Below are positions 35,682-43,983 of a stretch of 64,000 bases of DNA, piece after piece. The notes beneath the pieces were generated by a model. It was not told the origin of the DNA, searched no databases, and saw only the letters and a list, made by a program, of their open reading frames with translations. Both the position numbers and the translations under genes were made by a program. Source of the stretch: Firmicutes bacterium UBA6113 (GTDB lineage: Bacteria > Bacillota > Clostridia > Tissierellales > Sedimentibacteraceae); NCBI GenBank assembly GCA_002422545.1, contig DIWF01000015.1:1-64000 (forward strand), written 5' to 3'. The stretch's first letter is position 1. Each line of letters starts with the position of its first letter.

Positions 35682-36140
35682 TTATTTATTTTTTTGTTTC
35701 CTGAGTTCTGAAAAGAAATCCTTAATCAACGCTGTACATTCTTCCTCAAGCATCCCAAAACGAACATCAATCTGATGATTGAGTTTTTCCATCTGCACAA
35801 TATTCAGCACAGAGCCGCAGGCTCCTGTCTTTAAGTCCCTTGTTCCCACAACAAGATTCTCAACACGGGCATTTACCAGCGCACCGGCGCACATGGCACA
35901 TGGTTCCAGCGTAACATACATTGTGCAGCCGGGCAGGCGCCACCCTCCCAGATTTCTGCATGCATCCTTGATGGCTGAAATTTCAGCATGGAGAGTTGCA
36001 TCTTTCATAGTTTCCTTCTGATTGTAACCCCTGCCTACAACTTCCCCGTTTCTCACTATTACTGCTCCTATGGGAACCTCGTTTATTTCATATGCCTTAT
36101 AAGCCTCATTCAAGGCTTCTTTCATAAATAATTCGTCCAT
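35682..36140 (-). CDS. tadA: tRNA adenosine(34) deaminase
   Basis: A 152-residue zinc deaminase that converts A34 of tRNA-Arg(ACG) to inosine. The catalytic motifs DATLHAEISAI (HAE) and EPCAMCAGALVNAR (PCxxC) are intact, and the N-terminal MDELFMKEALNEAYKA and C-terminal LIKDFFSELRKQK are typical. ATG 36140 with AGGA 6 nt upstream is preferred; ATG 36146 and a longer frame to 36170 are alternatives. Confidence 0.94.
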   Translation of the reverse strand: MDELFMKEALNEAYKAYEINEVPIGAVIVRNGEVVGRGYNQKETMKDATLHAEISAIKDACRNLGGWRLPGCTMYVTLEPCAMCAGALVNARVENLVVGTRDLKTGACGSVLNIVQMEKLNHQIDVRFGMLEEECTALIKDFFSELRKQKNK

Positions 36141-36339
36141 TGTCATTCCTGTATAAATAATTTTATTCAATTATAGTTTAATTCTTCGCCATTAGTCAAT
36201 ACATAAGTAATTATTACCTATTTACTTTTAGGTTCTAAAAAACTATAATTAACTTAAGAAATACATATATCTGCTGTGATGGAACAAAAGTGCCTGAATT
36301 TTAGTCTAATATAAAGGCATGCAAAATAAGGAGGACATT

Positions 36340-37401
36340 TTGAAAAATATTATAAAAAAAATATCAGTCCTGGGACTGTGCATAGGCATTACAATAAACA
36401 TGAATGGCATAACATACGCAAGCGTACTTGATGCAATAACAAATGAGCCTGACTTCACGGAAGTACAGGAAAATGAAAATACAGAAAAAGTCGATGAAAT
36501 AACAACAGAAAATCATGCAGCTGCTGTGAGTGTTTTAGACTTAACTGCAAAAAGTGCTTCCTTTTCAGACATTTCAGATCACTGGGCAAAAAGCTGGATT
36601 GAAGAGGCTGTTAAGCTTGGCTTCGTTTCAGGCTATGAAGACGGAACATTCAAACCAGACCGTACTGTTACAAGAGCAGAATTTTCTAAGCTGCTGAACA
36701 GTGCATTGCACACAGAAAACAAAGCAGACTTAACTTTCACCGATGTAAAAAAGGCTGACTGGTTTTATGCTGAAGTACAAAAATCAGTATCATCGGGATT
36801 TTTCTCAGGATATGAAAACAACACCTTCAAACCTAACAATCCAATCAAGCGAGAAGAAGTTGCAAAAGTTGTAAGCTGCACCATAACCACAGGAGACATT
36901 GACGGAGAAGGAGCAACCCTTCTGAAAGATTACAGCACCATACAGGAATGGGCTAAATCAAGTGTTAACACTGTTTACAACAAAGGTTACATACTTGGAT
37001 ATCCCACAGGTGTGTACATGCCTGCTAAAGCCCTCACAAGGGCAGAAGCGGTCAAAATAATCTGCGACATAGTGGAAAATGAAAATATAGAGCACGGATT
37101 CAACATCACGAATTACAACGAGTCATATTACAGCGCTGTTGTTGTAGGAAACTTGAACATCCTTGATTCCGTAGGGACAGGAAATGTGTATATAAAAAAT
37201 GTTGTAGTGCTTGGGGACATTGTCATATCAGCTGCAAAGGTAAACACAGTAAATCTTTCAGATGTGAAGGCAAGAAACATAATTGTTAAAGATCAAAACA
37301 ACCCGGTAAAAATAGTGTTAAACGACAATGTTACAATAGCAAAAACACAGCTGCCGTCAGTTGCACTCATACAAAGACTTGGAACAAACATAAACATTTA
37401 A
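36340..37401 (+). CDS. SLH-domain surface protein
   Basis: A 353-residue secreted protein with a signal peptide (MKNIIKKISVLGLCIGITINMN, then YAS) and three S-layer-homology repeats at about residues 70-235: FSDISDHWAKSWIEEAVKLG with GYEDGTFKPDRTVTRAEF, FTDVKKADWFYAEVQKSV with GYENNTFKPNNPIKREEV, and a weaker third with GYPTGVYMPAKALTRAEA. A C-terminal region of about 100 residues, rich in beta strands, has no assigned domain. SLH repeats bind pyruvylated wall polymer. TTG 36340 with AAGGAGG upstream is the likely start; an ATG at 36319 precedes the RBS. Confidence 0.88.
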   Translation: MKNIIKKISVLGLCIGITINMNGITYASVLDAITNEPDFTEVQENENTEKVDEITTENHAAAVSVLDLTAKSASFSDISDHWAKSWIEEAVKLGFVSGYEDGTFKPDRTVTRAEFSKLLNSALHTENKADLTFTDVKKADWFYAEVQKSVSSGFFSGYENNTFKPNNPIKREEVAKVVSCTITTGDIDGEGATLLKDYSTIQEWAKSSVNTVYNKGYILGYPTGVYMPAKALTRAEAVKIICDIVENENIEHGFNITNYNESYYSAVVVGNLNILDSVGTGNVYIKNVVVLGDIVISAAKVNTVNLSDVKARNIIVKDQNNPVKIVLNDNVTIAKTQLPSVALIQRLGTNINI

Positions 37402-37479
37402 GAAGTCTCACCACCGTAGCCCTTTGTACAGCGGTTCAATAGAATTTACATTTTGATGTGTATTTTAAAGAAAATAAAA

Positions 37480-37504
37480 ATGCCAGACTTCTCAAGTCTG
37501 GCAT
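37480..37504. terminator. Terminator after the SLH gene
   Basis: ATGCCAGACTT, loop CTC and AAGTCTGGCAT, an 11-bp stem with an A run on the left and little T on the right. It may serve mainly the minus-strand DUF1048 genes. Confidence 0.7.
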
Positions 37505-37556
37505 CAACATTTCCTGTTAGGTTTTTCTAAATCTCTTGCTTGAATTGCAATGTCTT

Positions 37557-37913
37557 TCATTCAGAACCGTTTCCTCTTCCGAATTTGTTCATCATGTCGC
37601 GGTTTAATTTTTTGCGATAGGTATCGGTCCACATTTTCGTGCCGCGCATAAGCTCATCGCAGAACCCGACAACATCTTCACCCGTCACGTCGAGAACGTG
37701 TTTGCCTTCCGCCGCGCTGGCTTCAAACAACTCTATCAATTCGTACTGAGTTTTCAACATGTCAGAGCCGTCTCCTCCTGCAAAATTCCACATGTACCCC
37801 TGGATTTTTTCAAATACGAATCTATAGTCTTCAGGCAGTGCTTCTACCCTTGCCATTTGCTCCTTATACTCTTTTTTATCCCCGATCAATTTTTTGATAA
37901 TCTCTAGCATCAT
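37557..37913 (-). CDS. DUF1048 protein, copy 1
   Basis: A 118-residue helical cytoplasmic protein of the DUF1048 family, typically encoded with PadR regulators. It shares the pattern KKLIGDKKEYKEQMARVEALPEDYRFVFEKIQGYMW and ELFEASAAEGKHVLDVTGEDVVGFCDELMRG with its neighbour. Function unknown. It overlaps the neighbouring gene by one base, and is the distal gene of a three-gene PadR operon. Confidence 0.88.
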   Translation of the reverse strand: MMLEIIKKLIGDKKEYKEQMARVEALPEDYRFVFEKIQGYMWNFAGGDGSDMLKTQYELIELFEASAAEGKHVLDVTGEDVVGFCDELMRGTKMWTDTYRKKLNRDMMNKFGRGNGSE

Positions 37914-38284
37914 TATTTTTCCTCCTTATTAAATTTTTCCATAATCTCTTTGTTTATTTTTTCTCGCTGTGTTTCAGTATTTGTAGACGACGCGCGCATA
38001 AAATCATCAGAAAACTTGGCCACATCACTACCTATGACATCAAGAACCTGTCTTCCCTCTGCCGCACTTGCTTCAAATAAATCTACTAATTCCGAAAACA
38101 TCGTCAAGTCTGTAAATATTGTCATGTCACCGTCAGGTGATCCAACACTGTACATATAATGTTGGATTTTGCGAAATGCATGACTATAATCATTCGGCAG
38201 GTCATCAACCCTCTTCATCATTTTTTTATAGGCCTTTTTTTCTTCCATGTCGCCTATTACTAACTTTATAATTGAATCAAGCAT
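37913..38284 (-). CDS. DUF1048 protein, copy 2
   Basis: A 123-residue paralogue of copy 1 with the same pattern (KKAYKKMMKRVDDLPNDYSHAFRKIQHYMY; LFEASAAEGRQVLDVIGSDVAKFSDDFMRA). The tandem pair follows the padR gene with 1-nt spacing. No membrane segment or cofactor motif is visible. Confidence 0.88.
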   Translation of the reverse strand: MLDSIIKLVIGDMEEKKAYKKMMKRVDDLPNDYSHAFRKIQHYMYSVGSPDGDMTIFTDLTMFSELVDLFEASAAEGRQVLDVIGSDVAKFSDDFMRASSTNTETQREKINKEIMEKFNKEEK

Positions 38285-38285
38285 G

Positions 38286-38591
38286 CTAGTGCTCCTCCTT
38301 TAATTGGTTTATTTTCGACCCGACAAATTCCCATTTTTCCCAAAATCGGTAAAGTTCTTCACGCCCTGAGCCGTTGAGTACGTAAAACTTCCTCGGCGGT
38401 CCCATGTCAGACGGTTTTTTTTCTATGTCCACAAGTTTATTTTTCTCAAGCCGTACCAAAATGGTGTAAACCGTTCCTTCCACAACATCTGTAAAGCCGA
38501 GAGCATTCAGTCTTCGCGTGATTTCGTAGCCGTAGGTTTCTCCGCGGCTTATAATTTCAAGGACACAGCCCTCAAGCACGCCTTTGAGCAT
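38286..38591 (-). CDS. PadR family transcriptional regulator
   Basis: A 101-residue short PadR-type winged-helix regulator: GVLEGCVLEIISRGETYGYEITRRLNALG, VVEGTVYTILVRLEKNKLVDIEKKPSDMGPPRKFYVLNGSGREEL. It has no C-terminal dimerisation extension, as in LmrR-type proteins, which sense hydrophobic compounds. It is first in an operon with two DUF1048 genes, and a palindrome just downstream of its promoter is a likely autoregulatory operator. Confidence 0.93.
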   Translation of the reverse strand: MLKGVLEGCVLEIISRGETYGYEITRRLNALGFTDVVEGTVYTILVRLEKNKLVDIEKKPSDMGPPRKFYVLNGSGREELYRFWEKWEFVGSKINQLKEEH

Positions 38592-38646
38592 TTCCGTTAG
38601 ATTTTCCAGAGTAATCCCTCCTCACTATTCTGTATAACTGGTATTC

Positions 38647-38696
38647 AGTAATACTTATTACTAGTACACAGTATCACTTAATAGCATGATTGTCAA
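38647..38696 (-). promoter_or_regulatory. padR promoter with 16-bp palindromic operator
   Basis: TTGACA (38696-38691), a 17-nt spacer and TACTGT (38673-38668) on the minus strand. AGTAATA-AG-TATTACT, a perfect inverted repeat (38647-38662), lies at or just after the predicted start of transcription. Confidence 0.6.
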
Positions 38697-38763
38697 GAGG
38701 TATTTTGTCGGAATCACCATAACTGTTGCTCATGCGAGACGCATTAACAAGTGATTTCTAGTT

Positions 38764-38786
38764 AAAAAAAGAGCCTTTTCGGCTCT
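38764..38786 (-). terminator. Terminator region between the ABC exporter operon and padR
   Basis: GAGCC and GGCTC with a TTTTC loop, flanked by A7 on the left. Read on the minus strand the stem is followed by U7, terminating the exporter operon or stray transcripts. Confidence 0.6.
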
Positions 38787-38814
38787 AAGGTAAATTTCAA
38801 TTATTTAATAATCA

Positions 38815-40551
38815 TTATTTTAATTTCAGGTGGTCAAGAGTATTTTCGAATCCTGTGAGGTTTATGACATCTATTCCTCTGTCTTCTTTTTCTCCCTGAA
38901 TTCTCTTGTCTATTATCTGAAGAGTATACCCACTGTAGAATTTTTTGTCTATTGCATAATCATAATAGTAAAATCCAATTGAATTGAAGGCATTTTCAAC
39001 ATCCATGGACTGATTTTCAACATCCTTTATGAGATATTCTCTCAGTTCATCAAAGTCAACATTGTCAACTGCAATTCCTTCCTTATCTGTATATGTCACA
39101 TAGCAGTACAGATTTTCTGTATTGTAGTTTTCTCTATCATAAAGATAGAAATATTTGTTTCTTTTCATTTCTTCTGAGCTTATTATGTCATAAGCAAGAT
39201 CATCCTTTGTTTCATTGTTTGCACCGTCCATGTCTGTAATTTTGTAATCTCTTATTACAACACTTCCATCATTCATAAGGTATGAAATTACAATGTTGTT
39301 CATGTAGTAGTCCCCATAGTCGTAATCAAGTCCTGCGATGAGTTCTTTGTGAAGATTTGCGATATTTTCAATTGATTCTTTTTCAGTGAACAATATCAGT
39401 CCTCTTTCCTTCTGCCATTTCAGGAATTTACCGCGGTCGTTCAAGATATTTTCATCGAGGTTATCAATGTAATTGAAAACAAATCTGTCATTGCCCACAT
39501 AAGCCATCTTCACATTTTCTATGTCAGGAACATCTCCCTTGTGCTGATTTGCAATCATTACGGTCGTCCCAGTGGCAACTGCAAACATTACAAAACTCAC
39601 AGCAAATACCTTTAATGATAATCTTGATATTTTGAAGGTTTTTTCAATTATTGCAACTATTATATAGTAAGAAAGCAATGCCATTACTATTGATACTGTA
39701 ATTTTATTCATAACGTTGTTGTCATAGGACATTATTGAAAAAGCAGCTGGAACAATGAGACTTGCAAGCACTGATACAAAGTATTTGTAGCCGTCAAACA
39801 CAATGAGGTTTCCCGTGTTTTCATTCTTCCTTTTTTTAAGGAATTTAAATATGAGCAATGTTATTCCTAAAAGTATTGCTCCGAGAAGCAAAATATAAAC
39901 GAAATCAATGGGTACTTCAGAATATTTAATGAAATATATATATTCCATATTGTAAAACTTGTTAACGAAATATTCCATCAGCACACTGGAGCTGAAACCT
40001 GCAACTATGTTTTCCAGTATTGAGAAAACAAACATTATGACAAGGTAAATTATGAGCGGCAGACAAAAGTTGAATATTGTCATTGCACCAGCCATTATTG
40101 TGTTCCCTGCCAGTATGGAAGACAATGAAACAAGAAGCACACCAGCAGCAAGCCAAGGAATTATAAACTTGAATACCTCAAGGATTTCAATGTTGAGTCC
40201 CTGAAACACAACTGACAGCAAAATCAAGAACAGCAGGTATGTTGTAAAAATCATGTTCGATACTATGTTTATGCTCATCTGCTGACGAATTGGAACAGGC
40301 TTAGACTTATAATAAGCAAGTTTTGAATCATTGTGAAGGAAATTGTTGTCCACCAGGCAATTTATAAAAACCAGAACAAATAATTCAAATATTCCGAAAA
40401 ATATGAAAAACTCTTCATCTGCCTTTAAAATATAAGGAATGAGCATTGTTGTAACAAATATGATGGTTGTTGACAACAAGAACCATCCTTTTTTGGATTT
40501 AAGAGAATTAATGAGCAAAGTAAAAAATGTGTTATTTTTCTTCAGATCCAT
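38815..40551 (-). CDS. ABC exporter permease, family not recognised
   Basis: A 578-residue membrane protein. About six hydrophobic segments in the first 260 residues resemble ABC-2-type permeases (PYILKADEEFFIFFGIFELFVLVFI), two more follow (SVLASLIVPAAFSIMSY, SVIMALLSYYIIVAII), and another precedes a 230-residue C-terminal domain that is probably extracellular. ATG 40551 with GGGAGGTG upstream is preferred to a GTG nine bases earlier. It overlaps the ATPase gene by 20 nt and is the permease of a GntR-ATPase-permease operon like ytr or bcr-type systems. Substrate unknown. Confidence 0.7.
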   Translation of the reverse strand: MDLKKNNTFFTLLINSLKSKKGWFLLSTTIIFVTTMLIPYILKADEEFFIFFGIFELFVLVFINCLVDNNFLHNDSKLAYYKSKPVPIRQQMSINIVSNMIFTTYLLFLILLSVVFQGLNIEILEVFKFIIPWLAAGVLLVSLSSILAGNTIMAGAMTIFNFCLPLIIYLVIMFVFSILENIVAGFSSSVLMEYFVNKFYNMEYIYFIKYSEVPIDFVYILLLGAILLGITLLIFKFLKKRKNENTGNLIVFDGYKYFVSVLASLIVPAAFSIMSYDNNVMNKITVSIVMALLSYYIIVAIIEKTFKISRLSLKVFAVSFVMFAVATGTTVMIANQHKGDVPDIENVKMAYVGNDRFVFNYIDNLDENILNDRGKFLKWQKERGLILFTEKESIENIANLHKELIAGLDYDYGDYYMNNIVISYLMNDGSVVIRDYKITDMDGANNETKDDLAYDIISSEEMKRNKYFYLYDRENYNTENLYCYVTYTDKEGIAVDNVDFDELREYLIKDVENQSMDVENAFNSIGFYYYDYAIDKKFYSGYTLQIIDKRIQGEKEDRGIDVINLTGFENTLDHLKLK

Positions 40552-41428
40552 ATCCGGCACCTCCCAGTTCTGTTATGAATAATTCTTCAAGGCTCATTGA
40601 CAGTCTGTCAAACAATAAAACATTGAAATCCTTTTTTAGTTGTTTTTCAAATTTGTCTGCATCACCTGCAAGAGTGCAAATGTTTATGCTTCCTATCTTT
40701 AATGTTTTTAAAATTTTGAATTCACTGTAATCAGAAGAATTGAACTCCCCTTCAACTGCAAACTGAACCCTTTTTATGTCAACCTTCATTTTTTCAAGGT
40801 TTTCTTCTTTAAGTATTTTACCTTCATGCATTATACCAACTTTGTCACATATGTTGTCTAATTCCTTAAGGTCATGGGATGATATGATGACAGTCATTTC
40901 ATTGTCCATTACTTCCTGTATGAGTACATCCCAGAATTTTCTCTTTATTACGGCATCTAGGCCGTCAACTATTTCATCCAAAAGCAGAACCTTTGGCTGC
41001 ACTGATATAGCCAGCACGAAAGCTGCCTGCTTTTTCTGCCCCTTTGACATCTTGTTCAGATTCTTATTCATATCTATGTTGAAATAATGAACAAGCTTGT
41101 TGAACTTTTCTTCTGATATGTTTTTGTACATGAGCTTTTCATAAAGGAATAATTTCTTCAAAGAATACTGGTATGGAAAAAACAAACTGTCCTGAACAAA
41201 ATAAAAATCCTTTATTGTTTCTGTTTCTTCCATAACTTTATTGTCATCAAAATAAATATTTCCTTCATCCTGACTGTAAATTGTCATTATATGTTTCAAC
41301 AGAGTTGTCTTACCACAGCCATTTGAACCAACAAGACCGTAAATCTGGCCTGCTTCAGCATTTATGCTCACATTGTTCAATACTTTAAAGTCTCCAAATT
41401 TCTTGCTTAAATTTTCTACTCTCAGCAT
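40532..41428 (-). CDS. ABC exporter ATPase
   Basis: A 298-residue ATPase with Walker A GSNGCGKTT, signature MSKGQKKQAAFVLA (a variant of LSGGQ common in the YtrB/EcsA group) and Walker B VLLLDEIVDGLD, where Ile replaces the more usual Pro. A C-terminal extension of about 80 residues follows. RBS AAAGGAGG precedes the ATG, 11 nt after the GntR gene. Confidence 0.9.
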   Translation of the reverse strand: MLRVENLSKKFGDFKVLNNVSINAEAGQIYGLVGSNGCGKTTLLKHIMTIYSQDEGNIYFDDNKVMEETETIKDFYFVQDSLFFPYQYSLKKLFLYEKLMYKNISEEKFNKLVHYFNIDMNKNLNKMSKGQKKQAAFVLAISVQPKVLLLDEIVDGLDAVIKRKFWDVLIQEVMDNEMTVIISSHDLKELDNICDKVGIMHEGKILKEENLEKMKVDIKRVQFAVEGEFNSSDYSEFKILKTLKIGSINICTLAGDADKFEKQLKKDFNVLLFDRLSMSLEELFITELGGAGYGSEEK

Positions 41429-41439
41429 AATGTCCTCCT

Positions 41440-41811
41440 TTATTTATTGTCTTCATTCAATATATTCTTAACTAGCCTTATGACTTCTTCATCTTCAAGT
41501 CCAAGTTCTTTCAATGATCTAATGGTGCTGTTCAGTTGTTCTTCCATAGTTTTTATGTGCACGCTCCTTAATTCATCTGCATTTTTAACAAAATTCCCCT
41601 TCCCCTTGACAGTATAAATATAATTGTCTTCCTCCAAGCTTTTATAAGCCTTTTGAATTGTGTTGGGATTTATTTTAATCATGGCCGCAAGCTCTCTCAC
41701 AGAGGGCAATTTCTCATCAGGTTTCAGGGCTTTTGACAGTATAAGCCTTGTCATCTCATCGTATATTTGTTCATAAATAGCCTTTGAACTATTGTTGTCA
41801 ATTTTTATCAT
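41440..41811 (-). CDS. GntR family (YtrA-type) regulator
   Basis: A 123-residue repressor-type protein: winged-helix domain (AIYEQIYDEMTRLILSKALKPDEKLPSVRELAAMIKINPNTIQKAYKSLEEDNYIYTVKGKGNFV) and a short C-terminal dimerisation helix pair. YtrA proteins have no large ligand-binding domain and typically control the ABC genes behind them. RBS AGGAGGTG precedes the ATG. Confidence 0.94.
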   Translation of the reverse strand: MIKIDNNSSKAIYEQIYDEMTRLILSKALKPDEKLPSVRELAAMIKINPNTIQKAYKSLEEDNYIYTVKGKGNFVKNADELRSVHIKTMEEQLNSTIRSLKELGLEDEEVIRLVKNILNEDNK

Positions 41812-41839
41812 TTTACACCTCCTGTCGAAATAATACTAT

Positions 41840-41898
41840 CTGTATTAGTACACTTAGTACAGTAACTGTATTATATGTCCTAGTACAGCAAATGTCAA
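41840..41898 (-). promoter_or_regulatory. Promoter and putative operator of the GntR-ABC operon
   Basis: Consensus TTGACA (41898-41893), a 17-nt spacer and TATAAT (41875-41870). TAGTACA occurs twice at 41846-41861 and again at 41881-41887 inside the spacer. The proximal pair sits in an imperfect palindrome, CTGTA-N13-TACAG (41840-41862), overlapping the transcription start. Confidence 0.65.
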
Positions 41899-41935
41899 CA
41901 TAAATCTATCTATAATTTCAGTCAATTATTGGCAG

Positions 41936-41966
41936 CAAAAAGGACTTGTAAAAATGCTCAAGTCCC
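41936..41966 (-). terminator. Terminator of the AEC transporter gene
   Basis: On the minus strand GGACTTG, a ten-base loop and CAAGTCC followed by UUUUUG, 15 nt after the stop codon. Confidence 0.8.
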
Positions 41967-41980
41967 AAATAATATTATTA

Positions 41981-42904
41981 TTAAATTACAGTGTAAAGCC
42001 AGAAAAACAACGGTATTGTCACAAGGGAGAACAAATGCGTTATAACAACAATTTTAGAAGCAAATATATCATCAGAACCATACCTTTGTGCTAAAATCGG
42101 CATCAATGTTGCAACCGGAAGAGCTGCATAAATTATAAATATCTGCTCAATCATAGGTTCGAAATTAATTAATTTAAATATTAAAATCATAATTAACGGA
42201 GAAAGTGCAAGCCTGAAAAATGTCGCATAATATGCTTGTCTATTTACAATTGAATCTCTCACTCCTATGGTCTTAATTTTGCTTCCTATAATAATCATTG
42301 CTAAAACTGTAGTAACGTTGTTAAGCAAGTCCATAAGATTTGATGCAAATAGCGGTAGTTTTATCTGTGTTATGTACAAGAACAGCCCCACATAAATTCC
42401 TATCATTCCGGGATTTAGAAATATATCTTTCACATTACTCTTGTCTTTGGTTTTTCCAATCATTAGGGACATTCCATATGTCCACATAAGTATGATGTTT
42501 GGAGTCTGAAACATTGTTGCGTAAAACATTGCTCCGTTTCCATAAAGCTGATTAACAAGAGGAAATCCCATGAATCCGCAGTTCATCAAAGGAACTGTAA
42601 ACTTAAACATCTTTTTCTTTTCTTCATCACTTGTCCTTATTGAACCCAAATTACCAAGCGTTACTAAAATAATATGAAATAAAATAGCTATACCAAGCAA
42701 GGATAACCCTGTTCTTACCTGTTCAAAAGAAAATTTAATGTACATCGCCTTAATAACCATGGCTGGGATTGTGATGTTGACAAGTATAAAAGATAAGGAA
42801 TTTTCTGCATCATCATTTAAAATACTTCTGCTTCTTAAGTAGTACCCAACGGCCATCAATATAGCCATCAGGATTATACTATTCATGAGTGTTTCTAATA
42901 TCAT
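41981..42904 (-). CDS. AEC family transporter (auxin efflux carrier type)
   Basis: A 307-residue membrane protein with about ten helices in two inverted halves. Typical features are the N-terminal YLRSRSILNDDAENSLSFILVNITIPAMVIKAM, the FTVPLMNCGFMGFPLVNQLYG motif and the C-terminal half beginning RQAYYATFFRLALSPLIMILI. Bacterial members export or import small organic acids such as malate. The start is not firm; ATG 42904 has a distant AAAGGAG, and ATG 42886 is an alternative. Confidence 0.88.
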   Translation of the reverse strand: MILETLMNSIILMAILMAVGYYLRSRSILNDDAENSLSFILVNITIPAMVIKAMYIKFSFEQVRTGLSLLGIAILFHIILVTLGNLGSIRTSDEEKKKMFKFTVPLMNCGFMGFPLVNQLYGNGAMFYATMFQTPNIILMWTYGMSLMIGKTKDKSNVKDIFLNPGMIGIYVGLFLYITQIKLPLFASNLMDLLNNVTTVLAMIIIGSKIKTIGVRDSIVNRQAYYATFFRLALSPLIMILIFKLINFEPMIEQIFIIYAALPVATLMPILAQRYGSDDIFASKIVVITHLFSLVTIPLFFWLYTVI

Positions 42905-43024
42905 ACGTTATTTAAGCTCCTTTTTATAATGTCCAATTCACAAAAGAATATCATTAAAGCTGACAACTTTCAAGAAAATTTTACAAACGTTTTCTAAATT
43001 CGCATTCAACTTTGTTCTACTATT

Positions 43025-43047
43025 AAAAAAACAGCACTTTCGTGCTG
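43025..43047 (-). terminator. Terminator of the opp operon
   Basis: AACAGCAC, loop TTTC and GTGCTGTT, followed on the minus strand by U7. It begins at the oppF stop codon. Confidence 0.85.
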
Positions 43048-43983
43048 TTAAGTTAGCTGTTTCCTGTATTCTGAGATTTCTCTTTCATTTCCCAAAATAA
43101 AATGTCCGGGTACTATTTCAACCCAGGAAGGAGGAGTTTTGTCATAGTCGTAATGAGAACTTCCCGGATCATATGATTCGATTTTCTTGTTCCTTTCAAC
43201 CCTTGGGTTAGGAGTCGGTATTGCTGATAAAAGAGACCTGGTATAAGGATGAAGCGGACAATCAAAAAGCATTTCAGTTTCAGCAAGCTCCACAATTTTT
43301 CCCTTGTGAATAACAGCAATTCTGTCTGAAATGAAGCGAACAACAGACAGATCATGGGCAATGAACAAATATGTGAGTCCTTTCTGCTTTTGAAGTTCCG
43401 ACAAAAGGTTTATAACCTGGGCCCTTATTGAAACGTCAAGAGCAGATATTGGTTCATCGGCAATAATAAGCTCAGGCTCCATAACCAATGCTCTTGCTAT
43501 TCCTATACGCTGCCTTTGTCCACCGGAAAATTCATGTGGAAAACGGCTTGCAAATTCAGGAAGAAGTCCTACATCCAGCAGTGCCTGCTCCACTATTTTT
43601 TTTCTGTTTTCTTCAGAGCCGTAGTTTTTCAAATTGTACAAACCTTCTGAAACAATGTAGTCAACCTTTGCTCTTTCATTGAGGGATGCCATAGGGTCCT
43701 GGAATATCATCTGAATTTTTTTTGTAAGGACCCTGTCTGTGTCAGGGTCAATCTTACCGCTTATTTTCTTGCCGCCGTATGTTATTTCGCCGCCGACTGC
43801 AGGATTTATCCTAATTATTGCCCTTCCTATGGTTGTTTTTCCGGAACCTGATTCTCCAACAAGTCCGAAAGTTTCTCCCTTGTATATATTGAAGTTTACA
43901 TCATTGACAGCAACAAATTTATTATTTTTGTTTCCGAATTCAACCCTTAAATTTTTAACTTCCAGCAATATTTCCTTATTCAT
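43048..43983 (-). CDS. oppF: Oligopeptide ABC transporter ATPase OppF
   Basis: A 311-residue ATPase with GESGSGKTT, QMIFQDPMASLNERAKV, signature FSGGQRQRIGIARAL and Walker B LIIADEPISALDV, then the OppD/F-type C-terminal extension (HPYTRSLLSAIPTPNP). The extension lacks an obvious four-cysteine cluster. It overlaps oppD by 8 nt and is the last gene of the operon. Confidence 0.93.
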   Translation of the reverse strand: MNKEILLEVKNLRVEFGNKNNKFVAVNDVNFNIYKGETFGLVGESGSGKTTIGRAIIRINPAVGGEITYGGKKISGKIDPDTDRVLTKKIQMIFQDPMASLNERAKVDYIVSEGLYNLKNYGSEENRKKIVEQALLDVGLLPEFASRFPHEFSGGQRQRIGIARALVMEPELIIADEPISALDVSIRAQVINLLSELQKQKGLTYLFIAHDLSVVRFISDRIAVIHKGKIVELAETEMLFDCPLHPYTRSLLSAIPTPNPRVERNKKIESYDPGSSHYDYDKTPPSWVEIVPGHFILGNEREISEYRKQLT

